This document shows, piece after piece, positions 1 through 16,453 of a DNA stretch of 28,570 nt. The stretch comes from a virus: positions 1-28,570 of the IMG/VR virus record IMGVR_UViG_3300028025_004553; one strand, 5' to 3'. The position numbers and the translations under genes were made by a program. The number at the start of each line of letters is the position of its first letter. Within the stretch, counting starts at the first letter, position 1. Under the pieces are notes generated by a model that was not told where the DNA came from, made no database searches, and was given only the letters and a program-made list of their open reading frames with translations.

Positions 1-3031
<3,031 letters not shown>

Positions 3032-3035
<4 letters not shown>

Positions 3036-3589
3036 GTCTAGTATTAGGTATTGTTGCCGCGTCTGGAGGGGTTACCAGTGACTTCGAGCCAATCTCTACG
3101 GTAGTAACCACTAGCGGTAGCGCTACATCAGTTACTTTCTCCAATCTAGGCACTTATGCGTCTACCTATAAGCACTTGCAACTTAGATACTTAGCTTCTA
3201 GCAACACAGGGTTAGGAGATATGGCAATTAGATTCAACAACGATTCAGGTGCAAACTATACCCACAGAAACATGTATGCAAAGGGTGGCAACTCCGGTTT
3301 AGTGGGCGCTAGAGCAACAGGACAAACCGGAATATCAGTAGGTGTCTTTCCTTACTCCATGTACGGAGTGGCAATAGTGGATATTATGGACGCATTCTCA
3401 TCTACAAAAACAGCAAACCTGAAGTCGCAGTTCGGCTGTGCTACTGGAACAGCATCATCTTCACGAGCTGGATACTATGCTGGATCTTGGGGCAGCACAG
3501 ACGCACTGACTAGCATAACTGTGTACGCAGTAAATGGGGGCTCGATGACCACCAATTCGCAATTTACTTTATACGGTATAAAGGGGTAG
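3032..3589 (+). CDS. Beta-rich virion/fibre-tip protein, paralogue 1 of 3
   Basis: This 185-residue protein starts at an ATG overlapping the stop of the collagen-like gene by 4 bases, so translation is probably coupled. It has the form common in environmental phage structural proteins: a [20 protein letters not shown] strand pair, an RFNNDSG segment, an [17 protein letters not shown] segment and a terminal FTLYGIKG. It is rich in Ser, Thr and Gly, with no signal peptide or membrane span, which fits a jelly-roll or beta-sandwich head. Position directly after a shaft gene suggests it is a tip or adhesin bound to that fibre. I know of no assigned catalytic activity for this type; the binding target is unknown. 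Confidence 0.7.
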
Positions 3590-3592
3590 CGC

Positions 3593-4084
3593 ATGTATGG
3601 AGCTAGTGCACCGCTTAAGAAGGTATCTATTACATCCCCGACTGCCTCAGTTACTTTTACCGATATACCTCAAACTTATAGAGATTTATATATTGTTCTA
3701 AATGGCGGTATGACCTCTAGGGGAAACCCATCTATCACTATTCCAAGCCAAGCTTGGAGTATGTCAGGCGGTAAATACAACATAGGAGGGACTACCTATG
3801 ACGTTGTGAGCTCTGTAAATGACAACCTAACTCTTCATGTTAATTATTGGACTACTACTAACTCTGGGTTTATGGAAATTTCAATATTTAATTACAGTAA
3901 CGCAAACAATGATTTAGCCCTAGTAATGAGCGCATCTGCCGCAGGGTCCGCCACATCGGGTGATATTACGGGAATGTCAATAGGCACCGGACTCACCACT
4001 AAGAACGCGGGTACTACTCAACTAACCATTACTGGACCTTTTACCGCGGGAACAGAGCTAAAAATGTGGGGGATTAAGGCCTGA
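3593..4084 (+). CDS. Beta-rich virion/fibre-tip protein, paralogue 2 of 3
   Basis: The product has 163 residues and starts at ATG 3593, three bases after the previous stop, with a good AAGGGG ribosome site inside the end of the upstream gene. It repeats the same plan as its neighbour: an ASVTFTDIPQTYRDLYIVL opening, a central FNYSNANNDLALVMS segment and a terminal FTAGTELKMWGIKA. It is a diverged tandem paralogue of the 3032-3589 product, probably another fibre-tip or decoration subunit. Similarity is clear in the N- and C-terminal motifs only; the middle is divergent, as expected for receptor-binding surfaces. Function beyond a structural role is not visible. Confidence 0.65.
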   Translation: MYGASAPLKKVSITSPTASVTFTDIPQTYRDLYIVLNGGMTSRGNPSITIPSQAWSMSGGKYNIGGTTYDVVSSVNDNLTLHVNYWTTTNSGFMEISIFNYSNANNDLALVMSASAAGSATSGDITGMSIGTGLTTKNAGTTQLTITGPFTAGTELKMWGIKA

Positions 4085-4086
4085 TC

Positions 4087-4587
4087 ATGAGTCTAAAACA
4101 CTACTACACAACCACACTTGGCTCTAGCCAAGCCTCTATAACGGTCTCCAGCATTCCTCAAAACGGTAGCGACTTGCTAATAAAAGTATCGGCCAGAGGC
4201 ACTGGCACGGGAGTATATAACAACATAGAGTTTCAACTAAATGGGACTAGCACCCTAGACTCTGGATATATCTTACGAATGCAAGACACCACGTTAAGCG
4301 GGACAGAATACGCTTTCTCGTCTGGGTCAATTATGGTTGGAAATGGATCTACGTCAGGTATGTTTGGAGTTGCCGATTTCTATGTAACTAACTATACATC
4401 CAGCACCCTAAATAAAGGCATCTCTCAAATAGCTACCGCGGACTCCCCACAAACATCTAATACCTATTCCATCCACAAGCAATTAGGTAGATCCAATCAA
4501 ACGTCACCGATTACCAGCGTTTATATTGCCGGAACGCTGCCATTTACCGCAGGCACTACAATATCGGTATATACCATTAATAACTAA
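4087..4587 (+). CDS. Beta-rich virion/fibre-tip protein, paralogue 3 of 3
   Basis: A 166-residue protein starting at ATG 4087, two bases after the previous stop, with AAGG upstream. It has the same architecture as the two genes before it: ASITVSSIPQNGSDLLIKV near the N terminus, FYVTNYTSSTLNKGIS in the middle and LPFTAGTTISVYTINN at the end. The ending has drifted from LYGIK to VYTIN, so this is the most diverged of the three. I infer a third adhesin or tip subunit encoded in tandem. There is no signal peptide, membrane span or catalytic motif. Confidence 0.65.
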   Translation: MSLKHYYTTTLGSSQASITVSSIPQNGSDLLIKVSARGTGTGVYNNIEFQLNGTSTLDSGYILRMQDTTLSGTEYAFSSGSIMVGNGSTSGMFGVADFYVTNYTSSTLNKGISQIATADSPQTSNTYSIHKQLGRSNQTSPITSVYIAGTLPFTAGTTISVYTINN

Positions 4588-4606
4588 GAATATATAAGGA
4601 TAAAAA

Positions 4607-4840
4607 ATGTCAGAAGAACTAACTAACTTATTTGTAGACTTGGCTACCGGCCAAGAATATAGTGTCGCACTCACCGAGGAGGAGCTGGCAGAAGTTCAGG
4701 CTAGAGCAGCAGCAGCAGAGCAGGCAGAACTTGATATGATTGCCGCAGCCGAGGCAAAGGCTATGGCCAGGGCTTCAGCTATTGCCAAGCTACAAAGCCA
4801 AGGACTTACTCAAGAAGAGATCGAAGCCCTATACTCTTAG
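4607..4840 (+). CDS. Small helical fibre-assembly chaperone-like protein
   Basis: This is a 77-residue, Ala/Glu-rich, predicted all-helical protein with an AAGGA ribosome site before ATG 4607. The N terminus reads as a short beta or tail-like segment (LFVDLATGQEYSVAL), followed by a long helix and a C terminus AKLQSQGLTQEEIEALYS. Small proteins ending in a GLTxxEIxxL motif are common next to phage tail fibre genes. The same ending occurs in the 6928-7257 product, which also closes a fibre block, so I infer a fibre-assembly chaperone or small structural partner. That role is inference from position and shape, not from a catalytic motif. Confidence 0.6.
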   Translation: MSEELTNLFVDLATGQEYSVALTEEELAEVQARAAAAEQAELDMIAAAEAKAMARASAIAKLQSQGLTQEEIEALYS

Positions 4841-4842
4841 GG
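4827..4842. promoter_or_regulatory. CCCTA/TAGGG inverted repeat upstream of promoter-like site
   Basis: CCCTA-tactct-TAGGG spans the stop codon of the small gene and lies 9 bases before the TAAAAT box at 4852. The same half-sites occur with a 1-base spacer directly before the TAAAAT box at 15733. It could be an operator or a weak hairpin. Confidence 0.35.
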
Positions 4843-4849
4843 TCCACAT

Positions 4850-4857
4850 GGTAAAAT
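4850..4857 (+). promoter_or_regulatory. Promoter-like GGTAAAAT element before second fibre block
   Basis: GGTAAAATTAG sits in the 44-base gap between 4840 and 4885. TAAAAT resembles a -10 hexamer (TATAAT). The same GGTAAAAT core occurs in the gaps at 7309 and 15731. No convincing -35 is seen, which would fit an activator-dependent or phage-modified promoter. Confidence 0.4.
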
Positions 4858-4884
4858 TAGTATTTAAGACAACTTAGGACAAAA

Positions 4885-5595
4885 ATGGCAATCAATTTCC
4901 CCGACTCACCTCAGGTGAACGATGAGTTTACAGTAGACTCCCGCATCTGGGCTTGGGATGGATCCGTATGGAGGATTGTAACTGCCAGCCTAGGCCCAAC
5001 TGGACCAGTAGGTCCTACTGGAGCCGTAGGTCCTACTGGCCCTACTGGTCCAACGGGGGCGACTGGTGCAGATAGCACAGTTGCTGGGCCAACTGGACCG
5101 ACCGGCGCGACTGGTGCAGACTCTACAGTTGTAGGACCGACTGGCCCTACTGGTGCTGACTCAATTGTTCCAGGGCCAACAGGTCCAACTGGTGCTACGG
5201 GAGCGGACTCAATTGTTCCAGGGCCAACAGGTCCGACTGGTGCAACGGGAGATACTGGTCCGACTGGTGCGACTGGTGCTACTGGTGCTGCCGGAACATT
5301 TAGCTCCGCTCAAACTATCGTAAGTAAATCAGCTAACTACTCTCTAGTATCTGGAGATGCCGGATCGCTTATTACTAATTCAGGCGCAATCACTATTACT
5401 GTCGAAGGTCTTTCAGTAGGTCAGCAGGTTGACTTTATTCAAGCCAACGCGGCACAAATAACATTTGTAGCCGGAAGTGGCGTGACACTGTATTCCAAGG
5501 AAAGCAAACTAAAGACGGCGGCTCAGTGGTCTCCCGCGGGAGTCAAGTGTATTGCTACCAATACATATGCCCTCGTTGGCGACCTAGGTTCATAA
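4885..5595 (+). CDS. Short collagen-like fibre shaft protein
   Basis: A 236-residue protein starting at ATG 4885 after an AGGA site. Three parts are visible. Residues 1-32 form an N-terminal module ([15 protein letters not shown] ... WAWDGSVW), also found at the start of the 7361-9484 product and probably the virion-attachment or trimer-capping end. Residues about 37-140 are Gly-X-Y repeats (GPT, GAT, with ADSTV/ADSIV spacers). Residues about 145-236 form a beta domain ([17 protein letters not shown] ... YALVGDLGS) homologous to the C terminus of the 1-3035 product. It is much shorter than the other two shafts. The gene begins the second fibre block; its partner tip is probably the beta-propeller protein that follows one base later. 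Confidence 0.85.
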   Translation: MAINFPDSPQVNDEFTVDSRIWAWDGSVWRIVTASLGPTGPVGPTGAVGPTGPTGPTGATGADSTVAGPTGPTGATGADSTVVGPTGPTGADSIVPGPTGPTGATGADSIVPGPTGPTGATGDTGPTGATGATGAAGTFSSAQTIVSKSANYSLVSGDAGSLITNSGAITITVEGLSVGQQVDFIQANAAQITFVAGSGVTLYSKESKLKTAAQWSPAGVKCIATNTYALVGDLGS

Positions 5596-5596
5596 A

Positions 5597-6922
5597 ATGG
5601 CCTTTTCTGTAGCACTACTGGGTGCTAGTTCACCGGCAATCTCTAACTACTGGGTATCAGCCTTTGGGGAGGCTGCGAATACTTACGAGGGAATTCAGGG
5701 CATAGCAATTGACTCTAGCGGTAACGGCTACGTCTGCGGGTATGGAAATGGCCCCGGAAATATTAGCGCTGCGTTTTTAGGCAAGCTGGACCGATATGGA
5801 CGTAAGGTTTGGCAAAAATGGTATCAAGTTTCAGGTAAAGAAACTTACTTCCAATCAATGCAGTGTAGTGGGACAGAGTTGTATTTAGTAGGCGCTGTCT
5901 ACACTAGCGGAGTTGCTAAACGACTACACATGAAGCTGGACCTAAATGGTGCAATTCAGTGGCAGCGCCTAGTGGGCGATGGGGTAACCAGTAATACTCA
6001 TTTTCACCAAAAGTCCCTAGCATTGGATCCTTTCGGAAACACAGTCTCAGTAGCAGGATTTGGAAGCGCGCCTAGCAAGTACTACATGACAACCCGTTTT
6101 AATACTTTAGGTGACAACTTCAATACGTATTACAGATTGACGCACGGCAGCAACGGATACTTTGACAACATAAAAATTGACGGATCTACACAAAACAATT
6201 ACCTGTATGGTGATTTTGCCTCAACCGGCTCATTTCCAGAAGCCTACGGTCTAGTTACAAAAATGAGTGAAACCGGGTCTCACTTGTGGAGCACCTACTT
6301 TAACAATGACTCTAACCGATACAGCAGCATACTTTCTATGTCGGCAGACACTACTTATGCTTACGCAGCCGGATACCAAAGCACGGATTCTGGAGTAACT
6401 CCCTATACGGTAACGGCGTTTATCACTAAACTGAATGGATCTAACGGTTCGGTAGTTTGGTCTAGGGCGCTGGATAATGCACTTTGGAGGTCTGTAGTTC
6501 ACTCCGCCAGCACAGGAAATATATACGCAATAGGAAGCACGTATCCAGACTATAAGCTTATAGTAGCTAAGTATGACTCAAGTGGAACCCTGCAATGGCA
6601 GCGAACCATGACAGGCGTGGCGTCAGGGTACGGTATGGAAATTAGGCTAGATTCTAGCGAGAATCTATATCTCCCCCTAAGCTCAGTAACGATTAATGGG
6701 ACATCGGGCGACTGCGTAGGAATGATAAAAATTCCAGGAGATGGGTCTCTAACCGGAACATACGGCGACATCGTTTACGCAACATCTTCGTTATCTGCAG
6801 TTACGCCAGCCAACTGGGCTTCAACGAGCTCTTCAATTACAACCATGTCTTCTAGCTCAGCTACAGGAGATGCCGCAGCAACTACATCAACTCTTACAGA
6901 GTACAAGAGAAATATAGGATAG
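5597..6922 (+). CDS. Beta-propeller (SBBP-like repeat) fibre-tip protein
   Basis: This 441-residue protein contains repeated units of the type IAIDSSGNGYVCGYG ... LDRYGRKVWQKWY, with later copies such as VAKYDSSGTLQWQR and IRLDSSENLYLPL. Such repeats (SBBP family) build beta-propellers and are frequent in environmental phage adhesins. The N terminus MAFSVALLGASSPAISNYW is a short non-repeat anchor; the last 40 residues are Ser/Thr-rich and low complexity. The start is one base after the stop of the collagen-like shaft gene, so co-translation and physical partnership are likely. No catalytic residues are recognisable. I infer receptor or glycan binding. Confidence 0.75.
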   Translation: MAFSVALLGASSPAISNYWVSAFGEAANTYEGIQGIAIDSSGNGYVCGYGNGPGNISAAFLGKLDRYGRKVWQKWYQVSGKETYFQSMQCSGTELYLVGAVYTSGVAKRLHMKLDLNGAIQWQRLVGDGVTSNTHFHQKSLALDPFGNTVSVAGFGSAPSKYYMTTRFNTLGDNFNTYYRLTHGSNGYFDNIKIDGSTQNNYLYGDFASTGSFPEAYGLVTKMSETGSHLWSTYFNNDSNRYSSILSMSADTTYAYAAGYQSTDSGVTPYTVTAFITKLNGSNGSVVWSRALDNALWRSVVHSASTGNIYAIGSTYPDYKLIVAKYDSSGTLQWQRTMTGVASGYGMEIRLDSSENLYLPLSSVTINGTSGDCVGMIKIPGDGSLTGTYGDIVYATSSLSAVTPANWASTSSSITTMSSSSATGDAAATTSTLTEYKRNIG

Positions 6923-6927
6923 ACATT

Positions 6928-7257
6928 ATGTATATTGACACTAATAGCAACACATACCCGCTATACCCGGGAGATATTATGCTAGTCTCCCCGAGTTGGT
7001 CTATGGGAGACCCGCTGCCTTCAGGTTGGTTTGAAGTACAGCAGACAACCCCGCCAACAATTAATAGTACTCAGTTGTACTATGAAGAAGCTCCTTCACT
7101 TGCAGATGGCGTCTACACTCAGGTTTGGAATGTACGCGAGCTAACTCAGGAAGAGTTAGACGCAATTCAGGCCCCAGTTACAGCACGTCAAAAGCTAAAG
7201 ACCGTAGTTGGTCTAACTGATGCCGAAATTGAATCACTAATTAGAGGCCTTAGATAG
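6928..7257 (+). CDS. Small fibre-assembly chaperone-like protein
   Basis: A 109-residue protein starting at ATG 6928, five bases after the previous stop, with AGGA upstream. The first 70 residues are beta-rich and aromatic (SGWFEVQQTTPP, DGVYTQVWNVRELTQEEL), resembling small phage proteins that end in a W-x-V-R-E-L-T segment; the last 40 are helical and end in GLTDAEIESLIRGL. That ending matches GLTQEEIEALYS in the 4607-4840 product. Both genes close a fibre block, so a chaperone or tail-fibre assembly role is the best guess. This is inference from location and the shared C terminus. Confidence 0.6.
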   Translation: MYIDTNSNTYPLYPGDIMLVSPSWSMGDPLPSGWFEVQQTTPPTINSTQLYYEEAPSLADGVYTQVWNVRELTQEELDAIQAPVTARQKLKTVVGLTDAEIESLIRGLR

Positions 7258-7275
7258 TAGCCAGTAGCCGCTGAA

Positions 7276-7303
7276 GGTAGCCTGCCAGGCTGCCTTAGCT
7301 ACC
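7276..7303. promoter_or_regulatory. Nested inverted repeat between fibre blocks
   Basis: GGTAGC at 7276-7281 pairs with GCTACC at 7298-7303, and inside it AGCCTG-c-CAGGCT at 7279-7291 is a second palindrome. There is no T-run, so a factor-independent terminator is doubtful. It lies just before the promoter-like box at 7309 and may be an operator or an RNA hairpin separating blocks. Confidence 0.45.
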
Positions 7304-7308
7304 TGTAT

Positions 7309-7320
7309 GGTAAAATAGAG
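7309..7320 (+). promoter_or_regulatory. Promoter-like GGTAAAATAGAG before third fibre block
   Basis: The 12-base string GGTAAAATAGAG is identical to the one at 15731-15742, and both lie in intergenic gaps upstream of + strand genes. TAAAAT would be the -10. The start codon at 7361 follows after 40 bases with an AGGA site. No clear TTGACA-like -35. Confidence 0.45.
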
Positions 7321-7360
7321 CTAGATTTGACCAATCGCCCCTCCATGCTCAGGACAGATA

Positions 7361-12942
<5,582 letters not shown>

Positions 12943-12972
12943 AAAACAGCTCCGAGATTAACTTATTTATCT

Positions 12973-15552
12973 TTAGTTAGCATACCTAGTAGCAAGACTC
13001 CAGTTAACTTCTGACTTTACAACACGAGGCCTCTGAGAGAATCCGGCAAGCTCTGCGCGAGAACCCTGACCACTAATCTGTAGGCCACGATCCTGCAACT
13101 TACGGTGGAAGGCAATCTGAGTCATTGCGCGTTCACCGCGTTCTTCCGACCACATGCGGTAAATGCCAAACAAATCTTTAACGTTCAGAGATGAACCTTC
13201 TGACTGATTGGTTTCTTCATCAAGGAACAAGCCAATACGGTCTTCGTTCTTACGATAGATGTTTGCTGCTTCAGAAACTGCAGTACACCACCCAAGTGGG
13301 TCACGTGCACCAGAGCTTAGGTACTTAATCGCACCTTCAACAGCCCATGAAAGAACTGCTGGCAGTCCGCCCTCAGGGTCAACAAGGTATGCCTTCAAAT
13401 CTGGGTCTGGATTCTCTGCAACATATGACCAAGGGATTGGGCGTAGACGACGCCACATAGCGTCATCGTTAATAATTGGACGGTGGTTGGTTGTAATCCA
13501 CAGCTTGCCCTGAGCCTTAAAGCTAAACGGTTCGCCACCAGGATTACGTCCGTTAAGAGTGGATGAACCAGTCAAGGCCTTAATTCTGTTTTCGTTGATG
13601 CGCTCAGATTCAGGCAACTCATCAACCCAAATCATTCGCTTACCACGAAGTGCAGCCATGTAGTACTCGCTAGAAGATTTAACCGCACCAGTCTGAGCAG
13701 CCAGTTCTTCAGGAGGTAGAGTTCCGGCGTACTGCTCGGAACCAAGTGCTTCAAAGATAGTTTCAACAAACGTGTTCTTACCAGAACCTGCTGGACCGTA
13801 GACAAGGAATAGAACGTCCTGGTTGCTCAGTCCGGTAAGTGTATAACCTACTGCACGCTGAATCCAGTCCTGTAGTTCTTTATCTCCACCAGTTGCAAAG
13901 TCAATAAACTGCTCCCAGCGGGCGTTACGAAGTCCAGGTGTGTATCCAACCGATGCACGCTTTGTGATGTAAAGTTCTGGCTTACCTTTTAGCAAGTTAC
14001 CAGTCTTCAAATCAATTACACCGTTGGAAACACCAAGCAAGTGAGCGTCGCCATCCCAACGTTCGATCGGTGCCTGGATGCGAGGGTCTGATGTAGCCTG
14101 CTTAAGAGTACTAACCAATCTGCTTGTAGATTTAGCCTGGGTAGCCCACTTAATCAAATCAAGTTTTGTCTGCTGCTCGTCTTCTGAATAGTTAAGAACT
14201 TCTGAAACGATTGTCTTAGAGATGGTTTTTGTAAGTTCCTGTATTTCAATCTCTTCAACGTCTGGCTTCCAGTACTGCTGATCCCAGTGGAACCAACCAA
14301 GCCCAGGCGTGTATCGCATAACAGAACCGTATGTGTCGACAAGTCGACGGCCGTTACCGACATCTGTAAGACTTCGCTTACCAGGAGTACCGTTCATTGG
14401 ATCGTCTGGATCCGGCGGACCATCTAGGTTACTGATCGCATCACTTAGAGACATCCCAGACTCTACGTCCTGAGCAATAGACGCACCTACGGAACTAGCG
14501 CCCTTAACAGAAGAGTTTGTTAGCGTAGATATAGTTTCTTCCTGAGACTGCTCCGCCCAACGCTTTCCCTGTTCCCATTCGTTTAATCCCTGCCACATTT
14601 TGTTTGATACAGGGTGATCAGCAACAAATTCGATTGCACGGCGTACGTGCATTAGTAGAGAGTTAGTTCCCTCGAGCTCCATTGGTGGCTTAACCATCTC
14701 GTGGTTAAAGCGAATCATCATGGTTTCGATAGCATTGCGACTGATCGAGTCAGTGCCAATTTTATTAGCTAGAGCGCAAGCTAGAGCATAGATTGTGACA
14801 GCACGTTCGCCCTCTTCAATGCCTTCCTGGAAAAGCTTTTCGACATCAATCTTTTCACCCTTGAACTCAAGGTTGTTAAAGTCGCTCCACTCACCGTCTC
14901 GGTAAGCGTTAGCACCGCGAGCGCGTTTACGCAAAGCGTTAAGTAGCTTCTCAGGAGCTTCAGCCATGTCCATAACCCAAGGCTCGTGCCCAGGCTTCCA
15001 GTCATAAGTGATCCCAGAGAAGTGACGAGAAGGGGCGATAAGCACATATCCGTTGTGCTTAATATCGATACCCTTCATACCATCTTTTGAAAGGTTACCT
15101 ACTAGGTTTTCGTTTGGGTCACACTTGTAGAAAAGGTGACGACCACGAGCAACCTTGCCACCGTAGCTGTACTCACCTGTGAAAGCTTCAACAGTTGGAG
15201 GTAGCTCACCCTCAACAAGATTTTCAAATTCTAAGAACGAGTCGTCTCCACCAGAACGTGGATCAATATCAATTACAAAAAAGCCAGAAGGCCCAGCGTG
15301 TACACCGATGTTGTAGTCAGGATTCTCTTCCCACCACTGAGTAACTTTTTCTACGTCAGATGTCGCATCGAGCTGTCCCTTAAAGCTCGCTGGGTGTTTA
15401 CCTACGTCTTTAGGCTCTTTGTGCGGAGCGTTACATGTACAGCGAGCGCCTTCAGTAATACCGTGACACGGCATGACCTTCCAGCCTTTATTGGCGAACC
15501 AAACAGCTCCTCTAGCTAGCTTTCCGTTGCCAGCTGTCTCCCAGGCGCTCAT
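12973..15552 (-). CDS. Bifunctional prim-pol / D5-type primase-helicase
   Basis: An 859-residue replication protein. Residues about 10-200 match the prim-pol (bifunctional DNA primase/polymerase) domain: a Cys/His cluster (C29, C38, C40, H44), GKHPA at 51-55, and an acidic VIDID strand near residue 95 with a following GGRH-like RGRHLFY segment. The C-terminal half is a P4/D5-type superfamily 3 helicase: Walker A GPAGSGKNT (about 585-593), Walker B RMIWVDEL, a sensor LWITTNHRP and a basic MWRRLRPIPW segment. It would make primers and unwind DNA at the fork. ATG 15550-15552 overlaps the stop of a possible 11-codon leader. The gene converges on the fibre region with only 30 bases between, and is split from the other - strand replication genes by a + strand operon. 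Confidence 0.9.
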   Translation of the reverse strand: MSAWETAGNGKLARGAVWFANKGWKVMPCHGITEGARCTCNAPHKEPKDVGKHPASFKGQLDATSDVEKVTQWWEENPDYNIGVHAGPSGFFVIDIDPRSGGDDSFLEFENLVEGELPPTVEAFTGEYSYGGKVARGRHLFYKCDPNENLVGNLSKDGMKGIDIKHNGYVLIAPSRHFSGITYDWKPGHEPWVMDMAEAPEKLLNALRKRARGANAYRDGEWSDFNNLEFKGEKIDVEKLFQEGIEEGERAVTIYALACALANKIGTDSISRNAIETMMIRFNHEMVKPPMELEGTNSLLMHVRRAIEFVADHPVSNKMWQGLNEWEQGKRWAEQSQEETISTLTNSSVKGASSVGASIAQDVESGMSLSDAISNLDGPPDPDDPMNGTPGKRSLTDVGNGRRLVDTYGSVMRYTPGLGWFHWDQQYWKPDVEEIEIQELTKTISKTIVSEVLNYSEDEQQTKLDLIKWATQAKSTSRLVSTLKQATSDPRIQAPIERWDGDAHLLGVSNGVIDLKTGNLLKGKPELYITKRASVGYTPGLRNARWEQFIDFATGGDKELQDWIQRAVGYTLTGLSNQDVLFLVYGPAGSGKNTFVETIFEALGSEQYAGTLPPEELAAQTGAVKSSSEYYMAALRGKRMIWVDELPESERINENRIKALTGSSTLNGRNPGGEPFSFKAQGKLWITTNHRPIINDDAMWRRLRPIPWSYVAENPDPDLKAYLVDPEGGLPAVLSWAVEGAIKYLSSGARDPLGWCTAVSEAANIYRKNEDRIGLFLDEETNQSEGSSLNVKDLFGIYRMWSEERGERAMTQIAFHRKLQDRGLQISGQGSRAELAGFSQRPRVVKSEVNWSLATRYAN

Positions 15553-15587
15553 TAGTTAACCGCCATAGCGTCGCTGAAATTATCCAT
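15552..15587 (-). CDS. Possible 11-codon leader peptide coupled to the primase
   Basis: The frame ATG at 15585-15587 to TAA at 15552-15554 codes MDNFSDAMAVN. It has a strong GGAGAG ribosome site (15591-15596) three bases before its ATG, whereas the primase ATG has only a weak GGCGG. Its stop overlaps the primase start as TAATG. I infer translational coupling. The peptide itself may have no function, and the true primase signal could simply be weak. Confidence 0.4.
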   Translation of the reverse strand: MDNFSDAMAVN

Positions 15588-15786
15588 GTTCTCTCCAAAA
15601 AACCTAATGATGATAAGAGCCTACACCGTAATTATGAGCAGTGCAAACATTTTCTTGATTGCGCGTGTTTAACGCGTCCTATCAACTCGGTTGACCTAAC
15701 AACTCGCCACAATAGGTTCGACCCTAGTAGGGTAAAATAGAGAAAGCAAATCTAATTACTTCCCTCAGAGAATTCTATTATAGTCT
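15588..15786. promoter_or_regulatory. Divergent control region with three tandem palindromes
   Basis: This is the longest gap in the window and separates the - strand primase from the + strand operon. Three perfect inverted repeats occur within 71 bases: CGCGTgtttaACGCG (15662-15676), TCAACtcgGTTGA (15682-15694) and CCCTAgTAGGG (15722-15732). They differ in sequence, so they may bind different factors. Divergent promoters are expected here. No tRNA-like structure or iteron array is visible; an origin is possible but unsupported. Confidence 0.5.
15731..15742 (+). promoter_or_regulatory. Promoter-like GGTAAAATAGAG before the + strand operon
   Basis: Identical 12-mer to 7309-7320. The TAAAAT box directly abuts the CCCTAgTAGGG palindrome, so a protein bound there would contact the region between -35 and -10. 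The first gene starts 45 bases downstream at 15787. Confidence 0.45.
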
Positions 15787-16119
15787 ATGCCTACCGAGAT
15801 TATTTTCACAATCGCAGCCGTCATTACAGCACTTGGTGTTATATTTGGTGGCGTCTATGCTACTTTTCGACTTCTATCGAGAGTTAGTCAAGCCATCGGC
15901 GTAGATTCTCGTGGACGCACTATATCAGAGCGTCTAGACAGAGTGGAACATCAACTCTGGGAAAACGGCGGTAGCTCTCTAGCAGATCGCGTAAACGTTA
16001 TCAACGAGCACAGCGTTAAAACTGCAGCCGAGGTCGAGCTAATTAAAGATTTGATCATCTCGTCTCGCACAGAGCCTATTCAGGTAGTTAGAAAACCTCG
16101 CCAGAAAAAAGCCATCTAA
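15787..16119 (+). CDS. Small membrane protein with coiled-coil tail (DUF2746-like)
   Basis: A 110-residue protein. Residues about 4-28 form one hydrophobic span (IIFTIAAVITALGVIFGGVY), followed by a charged, helical, partly coiled-coil region and a basic C terminus (RKPRQKK). The shape resembles DUF2746-type actinophage membrane proteins, which are often found among lysis genes, so a holin-like or spanin-like role is possible. Here it heads an operon of a phosphoesterase and sulfation or glycosylation genes, not an endolysin, which weakens the lysis idea. No clear ribosome site precedes the ATG. Topology is likely N-out/C-in or the reverse; the sequence does not decide it. Confidence 0.6.
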   Translation: MPTEIIFTIAAVITALGVIFGGVYATFRLLSRVSQAIGVDSRGRTISERLDRVEHQLWENGGSSLADRVNVINEHSVKTAAEVELIKDLIISSRTEPIQVVRKPRQKKAI

Positions 16120-16147
16120 ACTACAAATTATGTAGTAGTATCTTTCC

Positions 16148-16170
16148 TAGTGCACTATAACCACTAGGAG
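16148..16170. promoter_or_regulatory. Inverted repeat around the ribosome site of the next gene
   Basis: CCTAGTG and CACTAGG flank a 9-base loop just upstream of the GTG start at 16175, and the right arm contains the AGGAG ribosome site. Folding would hide the ribosome site, so it may tune translation. A second small palindrome (CTACAaattaTGTAG) lies at about 16120-16134. Confidence 0.4.
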
Positions 16171-16174
16171 AGAT

Positions 16175-16453
16175 GTGAACCTCAACGACAAGCTGAAGGT
16201 TGCAGCTGAAGAAGCCGCTACCAAGCTCTGTAAATTGGCAACGTTGCTAAATGGTCCAGAGTTATCTGAAGACGAGAAGAAAAATTTAATTATCCTTCTT
16301 GAAGTCGATGAGCGTAATCCCGCTCGAGTTCCTAGTTCAACCATCGGGCAGATTCTAAGAGAAGAAGGCTATGATCTCAGCGATAGTGCTGTAGACCGTC
16401 ACCGCCGAGTTCCAAAGACATGCGCCTGCAAAAGAACAGTAGGTAGTAAATAA
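16175..16453 (+). CDS. Small putative helix-turn-helix DNA-binding protein
   Basis: A 92-residue protein. GTG 16175 is the start because the nearby ATG at 16173 is followed at once by a stop, and AGGAG lies at 16166-16170. The N-terminal half is helical and charged. The C-terminal half reads VPSSTIGQILREEGYDLSDS then AVDRHRRVPKTCACKR: a helix-turn-helix-like pattern ending in a basic patch with a C-x-C. Similar SxxxVxRHRR endings are seen in small actinophage DNA-binding proteins. Its stop overlaps the start of the phosphoesterase gene (TAATG), so the two may act together on DNA. I cannot name a target site; identity is tentative. Confidence 0.55.
   Translation: MNLNDKLKVAAEEAATKLCKLATLLNGPELSEDEKKNLIILLEVDERNPARVPSSTIGQILREEGYDLSDSAVDRHRRVPKTCACKRTVGSK

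Noticed and set aside
12943-12972. Bidirectional terminator between the fibre gene and the primase
   Set aside because: Only 30 AT-rich bases with no stem; convergent position alone does not support a terminator call.
13259-13513. + strand frame inside the primase gene (others at 15298-15519, 25952-26338, 26103-26525)
   Set aside because: They lie opposite strongly supported enzymes with intact motifs and show no ribosome site or recognisable domain.
15588-15786. Origin of replication or attachment site
   Set aside because: No iterons, AT-rich unwinding element, integrase gene or tRNA overlap is visible; only palindromes and a promoter-like box.
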